This document shows, piece after piece, positions 10,933-25,900 of a DNA stretch of 64,000 nucleotides (its first letter is position 1; each line of letters begins with the position of its first letter). The notes under the pieces are model-generated. The model had not been told where the DNA came from. It ran no database searches and worked only from the letters and a program-made list of their open reading frames with translations. Origin of the DNA: Calliopsis andreniformis (lineage: Eukaryota; Arthropoda; Insecta; Hymenoptera; Andrenidae); NCBI RefSeq assembly GCF_051401765.1, contig NW_027480467.1, positions 2,480,001-2,544,000 of the forward strand, in the 5' to 3' direction. The translations under genes and the position numbers were made by a program.

Positions 10933-13900
10933 CAATACTCAGTCCTCAATCGTCAATCCTCAATCCTCAATCCTCAATCTTCAATCATCAATATTCAATC
11001 TTCAATCCTCAATCCTCAATCCTCAATCCTCAATCCTCAATCCTCAATCCTCAATCCTCAATCCTCAATCTTCAATCCTCAATACTCAATCTTCAATCCT
11101 CAATCCTCAATCCTCAATCCTCAATCCTCATTCTTCAATCCTCAATACCCAATCCGCAATTTTGAATCCTCAATCATCACTCCTCAATTCTCGATCCTCA
11201 ATCCTCAATCCTCAGAAATCAAGCATCAATACTCAACCATCAGTCCTCGTCCTCAATCCACAGCCCTCAGTCCTCAATCCTCAATCTTCAATCATCAATA
11301 TTCAACCTTCAGTCCTCAATCATCAGTCCTCAATCCTCAATCCTCAATCCCCAATGTTCAATCCGCAATACCCAATCCTCAATCCTCAGTCCTCAAACCT
11401 CAATCCTGAATCCTCAATACTGAATCCTCAATCTTCAGACCTAAGTCCTCAACAATCAGTTGTCAATTCTCAATCCTCAATAGAATATCATCAATTCACA
11501 GTTTTCAATACTCAATACTCAATCTGCAATCTTTAAATCTCTATCCACAATCATCAATTCTCATCACTCAACCCTCAACACTCAGTCCCCAATCCTCAAT
11601 CTTCAATCCTCAATCCTCAATACTCAATCCTCAATCCTCAATCCTCAATCTTCAATCCTCAATACTCAATCATCAATCCTCAATCCTCAATCCTCAATCC
11701 TCAACCCTCAATCGTCAGTCATCAAACCTCAATACTCAATCTTCAATCCTCAATCCTCAATCCTCAATCCTCAAGCCTGATCCTTCAATCCTCAATACCC
11801 AATCCTCAATCTTCAATACTCAATCCTCAATCCTCAATTCTCAATACTCAATCCTCAGTCCTCAGTCCTCAAACCTCAATCCTCAACGCTCAGCTCTCAT
11901 CCACAATCCTCAATCCTCAATCCTCAATCCTGAATCCTCAATCTTCAGACCTAAGTCCTCAACAATCAGTTGTCAATTCTCAATCCTCAATAGAATATCA
12001 TCAAATCACAGTTTTCAATACTCAATACTCAATCTGCAATCTTTAAATCTCTATCCACAATCATCAATTCTCATCACTCAACCCTCAACACTCAGTCCCC
12101 AATCCTCAATCTTCAATCCTCAATCCTCAATACTCATTCCTCAATCCTCAATCCTCAATCTTCAATCCTCGATACTCAATCATCAATCCTCAATCCTCAA
12201 TCCTCAATCCTCAACCCTCAATCGTCAGTCATCAAACCTCAATACTCAATCTTCAATCCTCAATCCTCAATCCTCAATCCTCAAGCCTCATCCTTCAATC
12301 CTCAATACCCAATCCTCAATCTTCAATACTCAATCCTCAATCCTCAATTCTCAATACTCAATCCTCAGTCCTCAGTCCTCAAACCTCAATCCTCAATGCT
12401 CAGCTCTCATCAACAATCCTCAATCCTCAATCCTCAATCCTGAATCCTCAATCTTCAGACCTAAGTCCTCAACAATCAGTTGTCAATTCTCAATCGTCAA
12501 TAGAATATCATCAATTCACAGTTTTCAATACTCAATACTCAATCTGCAATCTTTAAATCTCTATCCACAATCATCAATTCTCATCACTCAACCCTCAACA
12601 CTCAGTCCCCAATCCTCAATCTTCAATCCTCAATCCTCAATACTCAATCCTCAATCCTCAATCCTCAATCTTCAATCCTCAATACTCAATCATCAATCCT
12701 CAATCCTCAATCCTCAATCCTCAACCCTCAATCGTCAGTCATCAAACCTCAATACTCAATCTTCAATCCTCAATCCTCAATCCTCAATCCTCAAGCCTCA
12801 TCCTTCAATCCTCAATACCCAATCCTCAATCTTCAATACTCAATCCTCAATCCTCAATTCTCAATACTCAATCCTCAGTCCTCAGTCCTCAAACCTCAAT
12901 CCTCAACGCTCAGCTCTCATCCACAATCCTCAATCCTCAATCCTCAATTCTCAATCCTCAATCCTCAATATTCAATCCTCAATAATCAATCTTCAATCCT
13001 CAATCCTCAGTCCTCAAACCTCAATTCTGAATCCTCAATCCTGAATCCTCAATCTTCAGCCCTAAGTCCTCAACAATCAATTGTCAATCCTCAATCCTCA
13101 ATATTCAATCCTCAATACTCAACCTTCAATCCTCAATCCGCAATCATCAATCCTCAATTCTCAATCGTCAGTCATCAATCCTCAATCTTCAATACTCAAT
13201 CGTCAATCCTCTGACCTCAACCCTCAATCCTCAATCCTCGTTCCTCAAACCTCAATCCTCAACCCTCAGTCCCCATCCTCAATTCTCAATTCTCAATCCT
13301 CAATCCTCAGTCCTCAGTCCTAAAACCTCAACCATCAACCCTCAGCCCTCATACTCAATCCTCAATCCTCATTCCTCAATCCTCAACCTTCAATCCTCAA
13401 TTCACAATCTTCAATACTCAATCCTCAATCCTCAATTCTCAATCCTCAATCCTCAGTCCACAGTCCTCAAACCTCAGTCCTCAACGCTCAGCTCTCATCC
13501 TCAATCCTCAATCCTCAATCCTCAGTCCTCATTCCACAATACTCAATAGAATATCCTGAATTCTCATGATTCAACACTCAAACCTCAAACCTCAAACCTC
13601 AGCCCTCATCCTCAATCCTCAATCCTCAATCCTCAATCCTCAACCCTCAATCCTCAACACTCAATCCTCAGTCCTTAGTCCTCAATCCTCAATCCTCAAC
13701 CCTCAGCCCTCATCGTCAATCCTCAAACCACAATTCTCAATCCTCAACCGTCAATCCTCAATACTCAATCTTCAATCCTCAATCCTCAATTCTCAATACT
13801 CAATACTCAATCCTCAATCGACAATCCTCAATCCCCAATCCTCAATCTTCAATCCTCAATCCTCAATCCTCAATCCTCAATCCTCAATCTTCAATTCCCA

Positions 13901-16900
13901 ATTCTCGATCCTCAATCCTCAACCCTCAATCCTCAATCCTCAATAATCAATCTCCAATCCTAGATCCCCAATCCCCAATCCTCAATCCTTAATCCTCAAT
14001 CTTCAATCCTCAATCCCTATTCCTCAATCTTCAATCCTCAATGCTCAATCCTCAATCCTCAACCCTCAGCCCTCAATCCTCAACCCTCAGTCCTCGCACT
14101 CAATCCTCAACCCTTAATAATCAATCCGCAATCTTCAATCATCAATACTCAAACTTCAATCCTCAATCATCAATCCTCAATCCTCAATCCTCAACCCTCA
14201 ATCCTCAGTCCTCAAACCTCAATTCCGAATCCTCAATCCTGAATCCTCAATCTTCATCCCTCAGTCCGCAACAATCAATTGTCAATCCTCAATCCTCAAT
14301 AGAATATCCTCAATTCACAGTTTTCAATACTCAATCCCCAACCTTCAATCTTCAAATCTCAATCCACAAACATTAATTCTCATCACTCAACCATCAACAC
14401 TCAGTCCTCAACCTTAAATCCTCAATCCTCAATCCTCAATCGTCAATCCTCAATCCCAAATCCTCTATCGTCAATCCTCAATCCGCAATCCTCAATCCCC
14501 AATACTCAATCCTCAATCTTCAATCCTCAATACTCAATCCTCAATCCTCAATCCTCAGTCCTCATTCTTCAATCTTCAATACACAATCCTCAATCTTCAA
14601 TCCTCAATCCTCAGTCCCCAATTCTCAATCCTCAATCCTGAAATCCTCAGACCTCAAACATCAATACTCAACCCTCAGTCCTCGTCCTCAATCCACTACC
14701 CTCAATCCTCAATCCTCAATCTTCAATCATCAATATTGAATCTTCAATCCTCAATCCTCAATCCTCGATCCTCAATCCTCAATCCTCAATGTTCAATCCT
14801 CAATACCCAATCCTCAATCTTCAATCCTCAATACTTAATCCTCAATGTTCAACCCTCAATCCTCAATCCTCAATCTTCAATCCTCAATCCTCAATCCTCA
14901 ATCCTCAATCCTCAATCCTCAAACCTCAATCCTCAGTCCTCAGTCCTAAAACCTCAACCATCAACCCTCAGCCCTCATCCTCAATCCTCAATCCTCATTC
15001 CTCAATCCTCAACCTTCAATCCTCAATTCTCAATCTTCAATACTCAATCCTCAATCCTCAATTCTCAATCCTCAATCCTCAGTCCACAGTCCTCAAACAT
15101 CAGTCCTCAACGCTCAGGTCTCATCCTCAATCCTCAATCCTCAATCCTCAGTCCTCAATCCACAATACTCAATAGAATATCCTGAATTCTCACGATTCAA
15201 CACTCAAACCTCAAACCTCAAACCTCAGCCCTCATCCTCAATCCTCAATCCTCAATCCTCAATCCTCAACCCTCAATCCTCAACACTCAATCCTCAGTCC
15301 TCAGTCCTCAATCCTCAATCCTCAACCCTCAGCCCTCATCGTCAATCCTCAAACCTCAATTCTCAATCCTCAACCGTCAATCCTCAATACTCAATCTTCA
15401 ATCCTCAATCCTCAATTCTCAATCCTCAATACTCAATCCTCAATCGACAATCCTCAATCCCCAATCCTCAATCTTCAATCCTCAATCCTCAATCCTCAAT
15501 CCTCAATCCCCAATCTTCAATTCCCAAATCTCGATCCTCAATCCTCAACCCTCAATCTTCAATCCTCAATAATCAATCTCCAATCCTAGATCCCCAATCC
15601 CCAGTCCTCAATCCTTAATCCTCAATCTTCAATCCTCAATCCCTAGTCCTCAATCTTCAATCTTCAATGCTCAATCCTCAATCCTCAACCCTCAGTCCTC
15701 GCCCTCAATCCTCAACCCTTAGTAATCAATCCGCAATCTTCATTCATCAATACTCAAACTTCAGTCCTCAATCATCAATACTCAATCCTCAATCCTCAAT
15801 CCTCAATCCTCAATCCTCAATCCTCTTTCCTCAATCCTCAATACCCAGTCCTCAATCTTCAATCCTAAATCCTCAATCCTCAATTCTCAATCCTCAATCC
15901 TCAGTCCTCAGTCCTCAAACCGCAATCCTCAACCCTCAGCCCTCATAGTCAATCCTCAATCCTCAATTCTCAATACTCAATCTTCAATCCTCAATACTCA
16001 ATCTTCAATCCTCAATCCTCAATCCTCAATCCTCAATCCTCATTCTTCAATACTCAATACCCAATCCTCAATCTTGAATCCTCAATCCTCAATCCTCAAT
16101 TCTCAATCTTCAATCCTCAATCCTCAGACCTCAAACATCAATACTCAACCATCAGTCCTCGTCCTCAATCCACAGCCCTCAATCCTCAATCCTCAATCTT
16201 CAATCATCAATATTCAATCTTCAGTCCTCATTCCTCAGTCCTCAATCCTCAATCCTCAATCCTCAATGTTCAATCCGCAATACCCAATCCACAATCCTCA
16301 GTCCTCAAACCTCAATCCTGAATCCTCAATCCTGAATCCTCAATCTTCAGACCTAAGTCATCAACAATCAGTTGCCAATTCTCAATCCTCAATAGAATAT
16401 CATCAATTCACAGTTTTCAATATTCAATACTCAATCTGCAGTCTTTAAATCTCTATCCACAAACATCGATTCTCATCACTCAACCCTCAACACTCAGTCC
16501 CCAATCCTCAATCTTCAATCCTCAATCCTCAATACTCAATCCTCAATCCTCAATCCTCAATATTCAATTCTCAATACTCAATACTCAATCATCAATCCTC
16601 AATCCTCAATCTTCAATCCTCAATCCTCAACCCTCAATCGTCAGTCTTCAAACCTCAATACTCAATCTTCAATCCTCAATCCTCAATCCTCAATCCTCAA
16701 GCCTCATCCTTCAATCCTCAATACCCAATCCTCAATCTTCAATACTCAATCCTCAATCCTCAATTCTCAATACTCAACCCTCAGTCCTCAGTCCTCAAAC
16801 CTCAATCCTCAACGCTCAGCTCTCATCCTCAACACTCAATCCTCAATCCTCAGTCTTCAATCGTCAATACTAAATCTTCAATCCTCAATCTTCAGTCCTC

Positions 16901-17824
16901 AATCCTCAATCCTCAATCCTCAATATTCAACACACAACCCTCAACCATCAATCCTCAATACTCAACCATCAATACTCAATTCTCAATACTCAATAGAATA
17001 TCCTGAATCCTCATGGTTCAATACTCAATCCACAATATTCAATAATCAAATCTCAATCCTCAAACATCAATTCTCAAAACTCAATCCTCAACACTCAGTC
17101 CTCTCTCTTCAATCCTCCACCCTCAACCATCAATCCTCAAGCGTCAATCCTCAATCATCAATCCTCAACCCTCAATCCTCAGTCCTCAAACCTCAATCCT
17201 CAATAATCAATCCTCAAACCTCAATCCTCAGTCCTCAAACCACAATCCTGAATCCTCAATCCTGAAACCTCAATATTCAGCCCTCAGTCCTCAACAATCA
17301 GTTGTCAATCCTCAATCCTCAATAGAATATCCTCAGTTCAGAGCTTTCCATAGGCAATACTCAATCTGCAATCTTCAAATCTCTATCCACAAACATCAAT
17401 CCTCATCACTCAACCCTCAGCACTCAGTCCCCAATCCTCAATCTTCAATCCTCAATCCCCAATCCTCAATCACCAATCCTCAATCTTCAATCCTCAATAC
17501 TCAATCTTCAATCCTCAATCCTCAATCCTCAATCCTCAATCTTCAATCCTCAATCCTCAATCCTCAATCCTCAATCCTCATTCTTCAATCCTCAATACCC
17601 AATCCTCAATCTTCAATCCTCAATCCTGAATCCTCAATTCTCAATCCTAAATCCTCAGTCCTCAGACCTCAAACCTCAATCCTCAATCTTCAACCCTCAA
17701 TCGTCAGTCATCAAACCTCAATACTCAATCTTCAATCCTCAATCCTCAATCCTCAATCCTCAAGCCTCATTCTTCAATCCTCAATGCCCAATCCTCAATC
17801 TTCAATACTCAATCCTCAATCCTG
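10933..17824. repeat. Large duplicated segment, copy b
   Basis: Second copy of 3,309-10,186 with landmarks at 11479, 11989, 12499, 13545, 14298, 15171, 16391, 16992 and 17321. All but the first lie exactly 7,638 after their partners. The right edge is sharp: both copies read CAATCCTCAATCCTGAAT, then copy a continues CCTCAATCC and copy b TCTCAATACTC. After the edge, copy b continues with material that matches about 5,220-5,660 of copy a, as expected from an out-of-register exchange. Confidence 0.88.
11431..12946. repeat. Three tandem 510-base units, copy b
   Basis: Counterpart of the triplet at 3,800-5,308, here with equal spacing of 510 between cores 11479, 11989 and 12499. The middle unit again carries CATCAAATCACAG, so the units keep their individual marks through the larger duplication. 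Private changes include CAAGCCTGATCC near 11775 and CATCAACAATCC near 12409. Confidence 0.88.
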
Positions 17825-20315
17825 AATTCTCAATACTCAATCCTCAGTCCTCAGTCCTCAAACCTCAATCCTCAACGCTCAGCTCTCATCCTCAATCCTC
17901 AATCCTCATTCCTCAATCCTCAATCCTGAATATTCAATCCTCAATAATCAATCTTCAATCCTCAATCCTCAGTCCTCAAACCTCAATTCTGAATCCTCAA
18001 TCCTGAATCCTCAATCTTCAGCCCTCAGTCCTCAACAATCAATTGTCAATCCTCAATCCTCAATATTCAATCCTCAATACTCAACCTTCAATCCTCAATC
18101 CGCAATCATCAATCCTCAATTCTCAATCGTCAGTCATCAATCCTCAATCTTCAATACTCAATCGTCAATCCTCTGTCCTCAATCCTGAATCCTCAATCCT
18201 CGTTCCTCAAACCTCAATCCTCAACCCTCAGTCCCCATCCTCAATTCTCAATTCTCAATCCTGAATCCTCAACCCTCAATCTTCAAGCCTCAATAATCAA
18301 TCTCCAATCCTAGATCCCCAATCCCCAATCCTCAATCCTTAATCCTCAATCTTCAATCCTCAATCCCTGTCTTCAATCTTCAATCCTCAATGCTCAGTCC
18401 TCCATCCTCAATCCTCAGTCCTCAATCCTCAATCCTCAATCCACAAACCTCAATCCTCAACCGTCAGACCTCGTCCTCAATCCTCAACACTCAATCCTCA
18501 ATCCTCAGTCTTCAATCGTCAACACTAAATCTTCAATCCTCAATCTTCAGTCCTCAATCCTCAATCCTCAATCCTGAATATTCAACACACAACCCTCAAC
18601 CAACAATCCTCAATACTCAGCCATCAATACTCAATTCTCAATACTCAATAGAATATCCTGAATTCTCATGGTTCAATACTCAATCCACAATATTCAATAA
18701 CAAATCTCAATCCTCAAACATCAATTCTCAACACTCAATCCTCAACACTCAGTCCTCTCTCTTCAATCCTCCATCCTCAACCATCAATCCTCAAGCGTCA
18801 ATCCTCAATCCTCAATCCTCAACCCTCAATCCTCAGTCCTCAAGCCTCAATCCTCAATCATCAATCCTCAAACATTTAATCCTCAGTCCTCAAACCACAA
18901 TCCTGAAACCTCAATCCTGAAACCTCAATCTACAGCCCTCAGTCCTCAACAATCAGTTGTCAATCCTCAATCCTCAATAGAATATCCTCAGTTCAGAGCT
19001 TTCCATACGCAATACTCGATCTGCAATCTTGAAATCTCTATCCACAAACATCAATCCTCATCACTCAACCCTCAACACTCAGTCCCCAATTCTCAATCTT
19101 CAATCCTCAATCCTCAATCCTCAATCCCCAATCCTCAATCTTCAATCCTCAATACTCAATCTTCAATCCTCAAGCGTCGATCCTCAATCCTCAATCCTCA
19201 ACCCTCAATCCTCAGTCCTCAAGCCTCAATCCTCAATCATCAATCCTCAAACATTTAATCCTCAGTCCTCAAACCACAATCCTGAAACCTCAATCCTGAA
19301 ACCTCAATCTACAGCCCTCAGTCCTCAACAATCAGTTGTCAATCCACAATCCTCAATAGAATCTCCTCAGTTCAGAGTTTTCCATACGCAATACTCAAAC
19401 TGCAATCTTCAAATCTCTATCCACAAACATCAATTCTCATCACTCAACCCTCAACACTCAGTCCCCAATCCTCAATCTACAATCTTCAATCCTCAATCCA
19501 CAATCCCCAATCCTCAATCTTCAATCCTCAATCATCAATCCTCAATCCTCATTCTTCAATCCTCAATACCCAATCCTCAATCTTCAATCTCCAAACCTAG
19601 ATCCCCAATCCCCAATCCTCAATCATTAATCCTCAATCTTCAATCCTCAATCCCTAGTCCTCAATCTTCAATCCTCAATGCTCAATCCTCAATCCTCAAC
19701 CCTCAGTCTTCAATCCTCAACCCTCAGTCCTCGCCCTCAATCCTCAACCCTTAATAATCAATCCGCAATCTTCAATCATCAATACTCAAACATCAATCCT
19801 CAACCCTCAATCCTCAGTCCTCAAACCTCAATTCCGAATCCTCAATCCTGAATCCTCAATCTTCAGCCCTCAGTCCTCAACAATCAGTTGTCCATCCTCA
19901 ATCCTCAATAGAATCTCCTCAGTTCAGAGTTTTCCATACGCAATACTCAATCTGCAATCTTCAAATCTCTATCCACAAACATCAATTCTCATCACTCAAC
20001 CATCAACACTCAGTCCCCAAACCTCAATCTTCAATCCTCAATCCTCAATCCACAATCCCGAATCCTCAATCTTCAATCCTCAATCCTCAATCCTCAATCC
20101 TCATTCTTCAATCCTCAATACCCAATCCTCAATCTTCAATCCTCAATCCTAAATCCTCAATTCTCAATCCTCAATCCTGAAACCCTCAGACCTCACACAT
20201 CAATACTCAACCCTCAGTCCTCGTCCTCAATCCACTACCCTCAATCCTCAATCCTCAATCTTCAATCATCAATATTCAATCTTCAATCCTCAATCCTCAA
20301 TCCTCAATGTTCAAT
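17825..20315. repeat. Mosaic of truncated segments with class D and three class C landmarks
   Basis: Made of pieces found elsewhere. About 17,825-18,260 matches 5,220-5,660 (offset about 12,600). About 18,260-18,380 matches the CAATCCTAGATCCCCAATCCC region near 6,300. About 18,470-18,900 matches 16,830-17,270. A 379-base tandem repeat follows, with class C cores at 18976 and 19355. It equals 53 heptamers plus one 8-base unit, seen in CAAACATTTAATCCTCAG. A third class C core is at 19907. The left border of each piece is where an exchange or deletion probably occurred. Confidence 0.7.
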
Positions 20316-22486
20316 CCTCAATCCTCATTCCTCAATCCTCAATACCCAATCCTCAATCATGAATCGTCAATCCTCAATCCTCAATTCTCAATCCTCAATC
20401 CTCAATCCTCAGACCTCAAACCTCAATTCTGAATCCTCAATCCTGAATTCTCAATCTTCAGCCCTCAGTCCTCAACAATCAGGTGACAATCCTCAATCCT
20501 CAATAGAATATCCTCAATTCGCAGTTTTCGATACACAATACTCAATGTGCAATCTTCAAATCTCTATCCACAAACATCAATTCTCATCACTCAACCCTCA
20601 ACACTCAGTCCTCAATGTTCAATCCTCAATCCTCAATCCTCAATCTTCAATCCTCAATACTCAGACTCAATCCTCAATCCTCATTCTTCAATCCTCAATA
20701 CGCAGTCCTCAATCTTCAATCCTAAATCCTCAATCCTCAATTCTCAATCCTCAACCCTCAGTCCTCAGTCCTCAAACCGCAATCCTCAACCCTCAGCCCT
20801 CATAGTCAATCCTCAATCCTGAATTCTCAATACTCAATCTTCAATCCTCAATACTGAATCTTTAATCCTCAATCCTCAATCCTCAATTCTCAATCCTCAA
20901 TACTCAGTCCTCAATCGTCAATCCTCAATCCTCAATCCTCAATCTTCAATCCTCAATCCTGAATCCTCAATTCTCAATCCTCAATCCGCAGTCCTCAGTC
21001 CTCAAACCTCAATCCTCAACCCTCAGCCCTCATAGTCAACCCTCAATCCTCAATCCTCAATCCTCACTCTTCAATCCTCAATACTGAATCTTCAATCCTC
21101 AATCCTCAATCCTCAATTCTTAATCCTCAATACTCAATCCTCAATCCTCAATCCTCAATCCCCAATCCTTAATCTTCAATCCTCAATCCTCAATCCTCAA
21201 TCCACAATCCTCAATATTCAATCCTCAATACTCAATCTTCAATCCTCAATCCTCAATCCTCAATCCTCAATCCTCAATCCTCATTCCTCAATCCTCAAGC
21301 TTCAACCCTCAATACTCAATCTTCAGTCCTCAATCCTCAATCCTCAATCCTCAATCCTCATTCTTCAATCCTCAATACCCAATCCTCAATCTTGAATCCT
21401 CAATCCTCAATCCTCAATTCTCAATCCTCACTCCTCAATCCTCAGACCTCAAACATCAATACTCAACCCTCAGTCCTCGTCCTCAATCCACAGCCCTCAA
21501 TCATCAATCCTCAATCTTCAATCATCAATATTCAATCTTCAGCCCTCAACCCTCAGTCCTCAATCCTCAATCCTCAATCCTCAATGCTCAATCCGCAATA
21601 CCCAATCCTCAATTCTCAGTCCTCAAACCTCAATCCTGAATCCTCAATCCTGAATCCTCAATCTTCAGACCTAAGTCCTCAACAATCAGTTGTCAATTCT
21701 CAATCCTCAATAGAATATCATCAATTCACAGTTTTCAATACTCAATACTCAATCTGCAATCTTTAGATCTCTATCCACAAACATCAATTCTCATCACTCA
21801 ACCCTCAGCTCTCAGACCCCAATCCTCAATATTCAATCCTCAATCCTCAATCCTCAATCCTTAATCCTCAATACTCAATCCTCAATCGTCAATCCTCAAT
21901 CCCCAATCCTTAATTTTCAATCCTCAATCCTCAATCCTCAATCCACAATCCTCAATATTCAATCCTCAATACTCAATCTTCAATCCTCAATCCGCAATCC
22001 TCAATCCTCAATCCTCAATCCTCAATCCTCAACCCTCAATCTTGAATCCTCAATACCCAATCTTCAATCCCCAATCCTCAATCTTCAATCCTCAATCCTC
22101 AATCCTCAATCCTCAATTCTCAATCCTCAATCCTCAGTCCTCAGTCCTCAAACCTCAATCCTCAACCCTCAGCCCTCATAGTCAATCCTCAATCCTCAAT
22201 CCTCAATCCTCAATCCTCAATCTTCAATCCTCAATACTGAATCTTCAATCCTCAATCCTCAATCCTCAATTATTAATCCTCAATACTCAATCCTCAATCG
22301 TCAATCCTCAATCCCCAATCCTTAATCTTCAATCCTCAATCCTCAATCCTCAATCCACAATCCTCAATATTCAATCCTCAATACTCAATCTTCAATCCTC
22401 AATCCTCAATCCTCAATCCACAATCCTCAATCCTCATTCCTCAATCCTCAATCCTCAATCCTCATTCTTCAATCCTCAATACCCAA
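20316..22486. repeat. Duplicated segment, copy b (partner 1,050-3,262)
   Basis: Class A (core 20502) and class B (core 21709) landmarks lie 19,223 and 19,237 bases after their partners. Shared private units include CAGACTCAATCC, CAATACGCAGTCC, CATAGTCAACCC and CAGCTCTCAGACCCC. The extra 42-base block of the first copy is absent here. Confidence 0.8.
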
Positions 22487-22957
22487 TCCTCAATCATGAA
22501 TCGTCAATCCTCAATCCTCAATTCTCAACCCTCAATCCTCAATCCTCAGACCTCAAACCTCAATTCTGAATCCTCAATCCTGAATTCTCAATCTTCAGCC
22601 CTCAGTCCTCAACAATCAGGTGACAATCCTCAATCCTCAATAGAATATCCTCAATTCGCAGTTTTCGATACACAATACTCAATGTGCAATCTTCAAATCT
22701 CTATCCACAAACATCAATTCTCATCACTCAACCCTCAACACTCAGTCCTCAATGTTCAATCCTCAATCCTCAATCCTCAATCTTCAATCCTCAATACTCA
22801 GACTCAATCCTCAATCCTCATTCTTCAATCCTCAATACGCAGTCCTCAATCTTCCATCCTAAATCCTCAATCCTCAATTCTCAATCCTCAACCCTCAGTC
22901 CTCAGTCCTCAAACCTCAATCCTCAACCCTCAGCCCTCATAGTCAATCCTCAATCCT
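22487..22957. repeat. Short duplicate of 20,350-20,820 (offset 2,137)
   Basis: Starts with CAATCATGAATCGTC as at 20,353 and keeps the class A landmark (core 22639, 2,137 after 20502) and the CAGACTCAATCC block. One difference is CATCTTCCATCC near 22,850 where the other copies have CTTCAATCC. It ends at the CATAGT hexamer and passes into another segment. Confidence 0.75.
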
Positions 22958-25900
22958 CAATCCTCAATCCTCAATCCTCAATCTTCAATCCTCAATACTG
23001 AATCTTCAATCCTCAATCCTCAATCCTCAATTATTAATCCTCAATACTCAATCCTCAATCGTCAATCCTCAATACCCAATCCTTAATCTTCAATCCTCAA
23101 TCCTCAATCCTCAATCCACAATCCTCAATATTCAATCCTCAATACTCAATCTTCAATCCTCAATCCTCAATCCTCAATCCTCAATCCTCAATCCTCATTC
23201 CTCAATCCTCAGACCGCAAACCTCAATTCTGAATCCTCAATCCTGAATTCTCAACCTTCAGCCCTCAGTCCTCAACAATCAGGTGACAATCCTCAATCCT
23301 CAATAGAATATCCTCAATTCACAGTTTTCGATACACAATACTCAATGTGCAATCTTGAAATCTCTATCCACAAACATCAATTCTCATCACTCAACCCTCA
23401 ACACTCAGTCCTCAATGTTCAATCCTCAATCCTCAATCCTCAATCTTCAATCCTAAATACTCAGACTCAATCCTCAATCCTCATTCTTCAATCCTCAATA
23501 CGCAGTCCTCAATCTTCAATCCTAAACCCTCAATCCTCAATTCTCAATCCTCAACCCTCAGTCCTCAGTCCTCAAACCGCAATCCTCAACCCTCAGCCCT
23601 CATAGTCAATCCTCAATCCTCAATTCTCAATACCCAATCTTCAATCCTCAATACTGAATCTTCAATCCTCAATCCTCAATCCTCAATTCTCAATCCTCAA
23701 TACTCAGTCCTCAATCGTCAATCCTCAATCCTCAATCCTCAATCTTCAATCATCAATATTCAATCTTCAATCCTCAATCCTCAATCCTCAATCCTCAATC
23801 CTCAATCCTCAATCCTCAATCCTCAATCTTCAATCCTCAATACTCAATCTTCAATCCTCAATCCTCAATCCTCAATCCTCAATCCTCATTCTTCAATCCT
23901 CAATACCCAATCCTCAATTTTGAATCCTCAATCATCAATCCTCAATTCTCGATCCTCAATCCTCAATCCTCAGAAATCAAGCATCAATACTCAACCATCA
24001 GTCCTCGTCCTCAATCCACAGCCCTCAGTCCTCAATCCTCAATCTTCAATCATCAATATTCAACCTTCAGTCCTCAATCATCAGTCCTCAATCCTCAATC
24101 CTCAATCCCCAATGTTTAATCCGCAATACCCAATCCTCAATCCTCAGTCCTCAAACCTCAATCCTGAATCATCAATACTGAATCCTCAATCTTCAGACCT
24201 AAGTCCTCAACAATCAGTTGTCAATTCTCAATCCTCAATAGAATATCATCAATTCACAGTTTTCAATACTCAATACTCAATCTGCAATCTTTAAATCTCT
24301 ATCCACAATCATCAATTCTCATCACTCAACCCTCAACACTCAGTCCCCAATCCTCAATCTTCAATCCTCAATCCTTAATACTCAATCCTCAATCCTCAAT
24401 CCTCAATCTTCAATCCTCAATACTCAATCATCAATCCTCAATCCTCAATCCTCAATCCTCAACCCTCAATCGTCAGTCATCAAACCTCAATACTCAATCT
24501 TCAATCCTCAATCCTCAATCCTCAATCCTCAAGCCTCATCCTTCAATCCTCAATACCCAATCCTCAATCTTCAATACTCAATCCTCAATCCTCAATTCTC
24601 AATACTCAATCCTCAGTCCTCAGTCCTCAAACCTCAATCCTCAACGCTCAGCTCTCATCCACAATCCTCAATCCTCAATCCTCAATCCTGAATCCTCAAT
24701 CTTCAGACCTAAGTCCTCAACAATCAGTTGTCAATTCTCAATCCTCAATAGAATATCATCAAATCACAGTTTTCAATACTCAATTCTCAATCTGCAATCT
24801 TTAAATCTCTATCCACAATCATCAATTCTCATCACTCAACCCTCAACACTCAGTCCCCAATCCTCAATCTTCAATCCTCAATCCTCAATACTCAATCCTC
24901 AATCCTCAATCCTCAATCTTCAATCCTCAATACTCAATCATCAATCCTCAATCCTCAATCCTCAATCCTCAACCCTCAATCGTCAGTCATCAAACCTCAA
25001 TACTCAATCTTCAATCCTCAATCCTCAATCCTCAATCCTCAAGCCTCATCCTTCAATCCTCAATACCCAATCCTCAATCTTCAATACTCAATCCTCAATC
25101 CTCAATTCTCAATACTCAATCCTCAGTCCTCAGTCCTCAAACCTCAATCCTCAACGCTCAGCTCTCATCCACAATCCTCAATCCTCAATCCTCAATTCTC
25201 AATCCTCAATCCTCAATATTCAATCCTCAATAATCAATCTTCGATCCTCAATCCTCAGTCCTCAAACCTCAATTCTGAATCCTCAATCATGAATCCTCAA
25301 TCTTCAGCCCTAAGTCCTCAACAATCAATTGTCAATCCTCAATCCTCAATATTCAATCCTCAATACTCAACCTTCAATCCTCAATCCGCAATCATCAATC
25401 CTCAATTCTCAATCGTCAGTCATCAATCCTCAATCTTCAATACTCAATCGTCAATCCTCTGACCTCAACCCTCAATCCTCAATCCTCGTTCCTCAAACCT
25501 CAATCCTCAACCCTCAGTCCCCATCCTCAATTCTCAATTCTCAATCCTCAATCCTCAGTCCTCAGTCCTAAAACCTCAACCATCAACCCTCAGCCCTCAT
25601 CCTCAATCCTCAATCCTCATTCCTCAATCCTCAACCTTCAATCCTCAATTCACAATCTTCAATACTCAATCCTCAATCCTCAATTCTCAATCCTCAATCC
25701 TCAGTCCACAGTCCTCAAACCTCAGTCCTCAACGCTCAGCTCTCATCCTCAATCCTCAATCCTCAATCCTCAGTCCTCATTCCACAATACTCAATAGAAT
25801 ATCCTGAATTCTCATGATACAACACTCAAACCTCAAACCTCAAACCTCAGCCCTCATCCTCAATCCTCAATCCTCAATCCTCAATCCTCAACCCTCAATC

